A stretch of 23,530 nucleotides of DNA from Mageeibacillus sp. UBA5438 (lineage in GTDB: Bacteria > Bacillota > Clostridia > Saccharofermentanales > DTU023). The translations under genes were made by a program, and so were the position numbers. Each line of letters starts with the position of its first letter. The stretch's first letter is position 1. The notes below the pieces were generated by a model, which saw nothing but the letters and a program-made list of their open reading frames with translations, was not told the DNA's origin and made no database searches. Shown piece after piece: positions 23,471 through 23,530 of this stretch. The stretch is taken from the NCBI GenBank assembly GCA_002427535.1, contig DIRK01000017.1:1-23530 (forward strand). Direction: 5' to 3'.

Positions 23471-23530
23471 TGGTCGAGGTGACAGGACTTGAACCTGCGG
23501 CTTCTTGCTCCCAAAGCAAGCGCGCTACCA
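23471..23530 (-). tRNA. tRNA-Pro(TGG), 5' end cut by window edge
   Basis: The anticodon arm CTTGC-TTTGGGA-GCAAG (complement of 23504-23520) places TGG at positions 34-36 (complement of 23511-23513) and G at 37, as expected for proline. The T arm contains GGTTCAAGTCC. The 3' acceptor strand CACCTCG, discriminator A and encoded CCA end at 23471. The 5' acceptor strand and part of the D arm lie beyond the window. Confidence 0.92.

Noticed and set aside
23365..23514. N-terminal extension of the purine nucleoside phosphorylase frame
   Set aside because: The extension would be translated from the tRNA-Pro gene and its terminator (it begins MGARSRRFKSCHLDQI, typical of a tRNA read as protein). GGAGG directly before 23364 marks the real start.

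Overview
The window is an ordinary-looking stretch of bacterial chromosome, about half G+C by eye, and densely coded. Gene order and protein type point to a Bacillota, probably Clostridia-like, organism. The clues are a miaB-mutS-mutL-miaA-hfq run, a LexA with a promoter/operator of Gram-positive style, strong GGAGG-type ribosome sites, frequent GTG starts, and a dipeptide/oligopeptide ABC operon headed by a lipoprotein binding protein. The species cannot be named from the sequence alone. No gene-free stretch exceeds about 175 bases, and I see no CRISPR array, insertion sequence, prophage or replication origin.

Left part (1-4900). A Xer-type tyrosine recombinase runs off the left edge on the minus strand. 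Divergent from it, on the plus strand, are an archaeal/fungal-type aspartate-semialdehyde dehydrogenase and, 14 bases later, a MurE-like ligase that lacks the usual MurE C-terminal substrate motifs. Two inverted repeats follow, one of which looks like a terminator shared with a small convergent single-pass membrane protein. That small gene diverges from lexA, whose promoter contains a palindromic operator filling the spacer between the -35 and -10 boxes.

Middle (4898-12236, minus strand). Reading in the direction of transcription: miaB, mutS, mutL, miaA, hfq. The first three junctions overlap or abut, so translational coupling is likely. MiaA and MiaB carry out successive steps of A37 modification in the same tRNAs. 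MutS and MutL are the mismatch repair pair. Hfq ends the run and abuts lexA tail to tail with no spacer.

Right part (12285-23530, minus strand). A truncated tRNA-Pro(TGG) and its terminator are followed by purine nucleoside phosphorylase. Next comes a complete peptide transporter, oppA-oppB-oppC-oppD-oppF, with a very stable hairpin between oppA and oppB. Four poorly characterised genes follow with gaps of 24 to 48 bases: a small membrane protein, a large lipoprotein with InlB-like repeats, a GlmU-like left-handed beta-helix protein, and a two-helix membrane protein. They lead straight into miaB. From oppA to hfq the strand is continuous, with no convincing terminator except the oppA-oppB hairpin.

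I did not find a clearly new multi-gene system. The points most worth a second look are the divergent Mur ligase paired with asd, an Hfq lacking the histidine of its YKHA motif, the large insertion in OppA, the split-repeat lipoprotein, and the uncharacterised envelope genes between opp and miaB.
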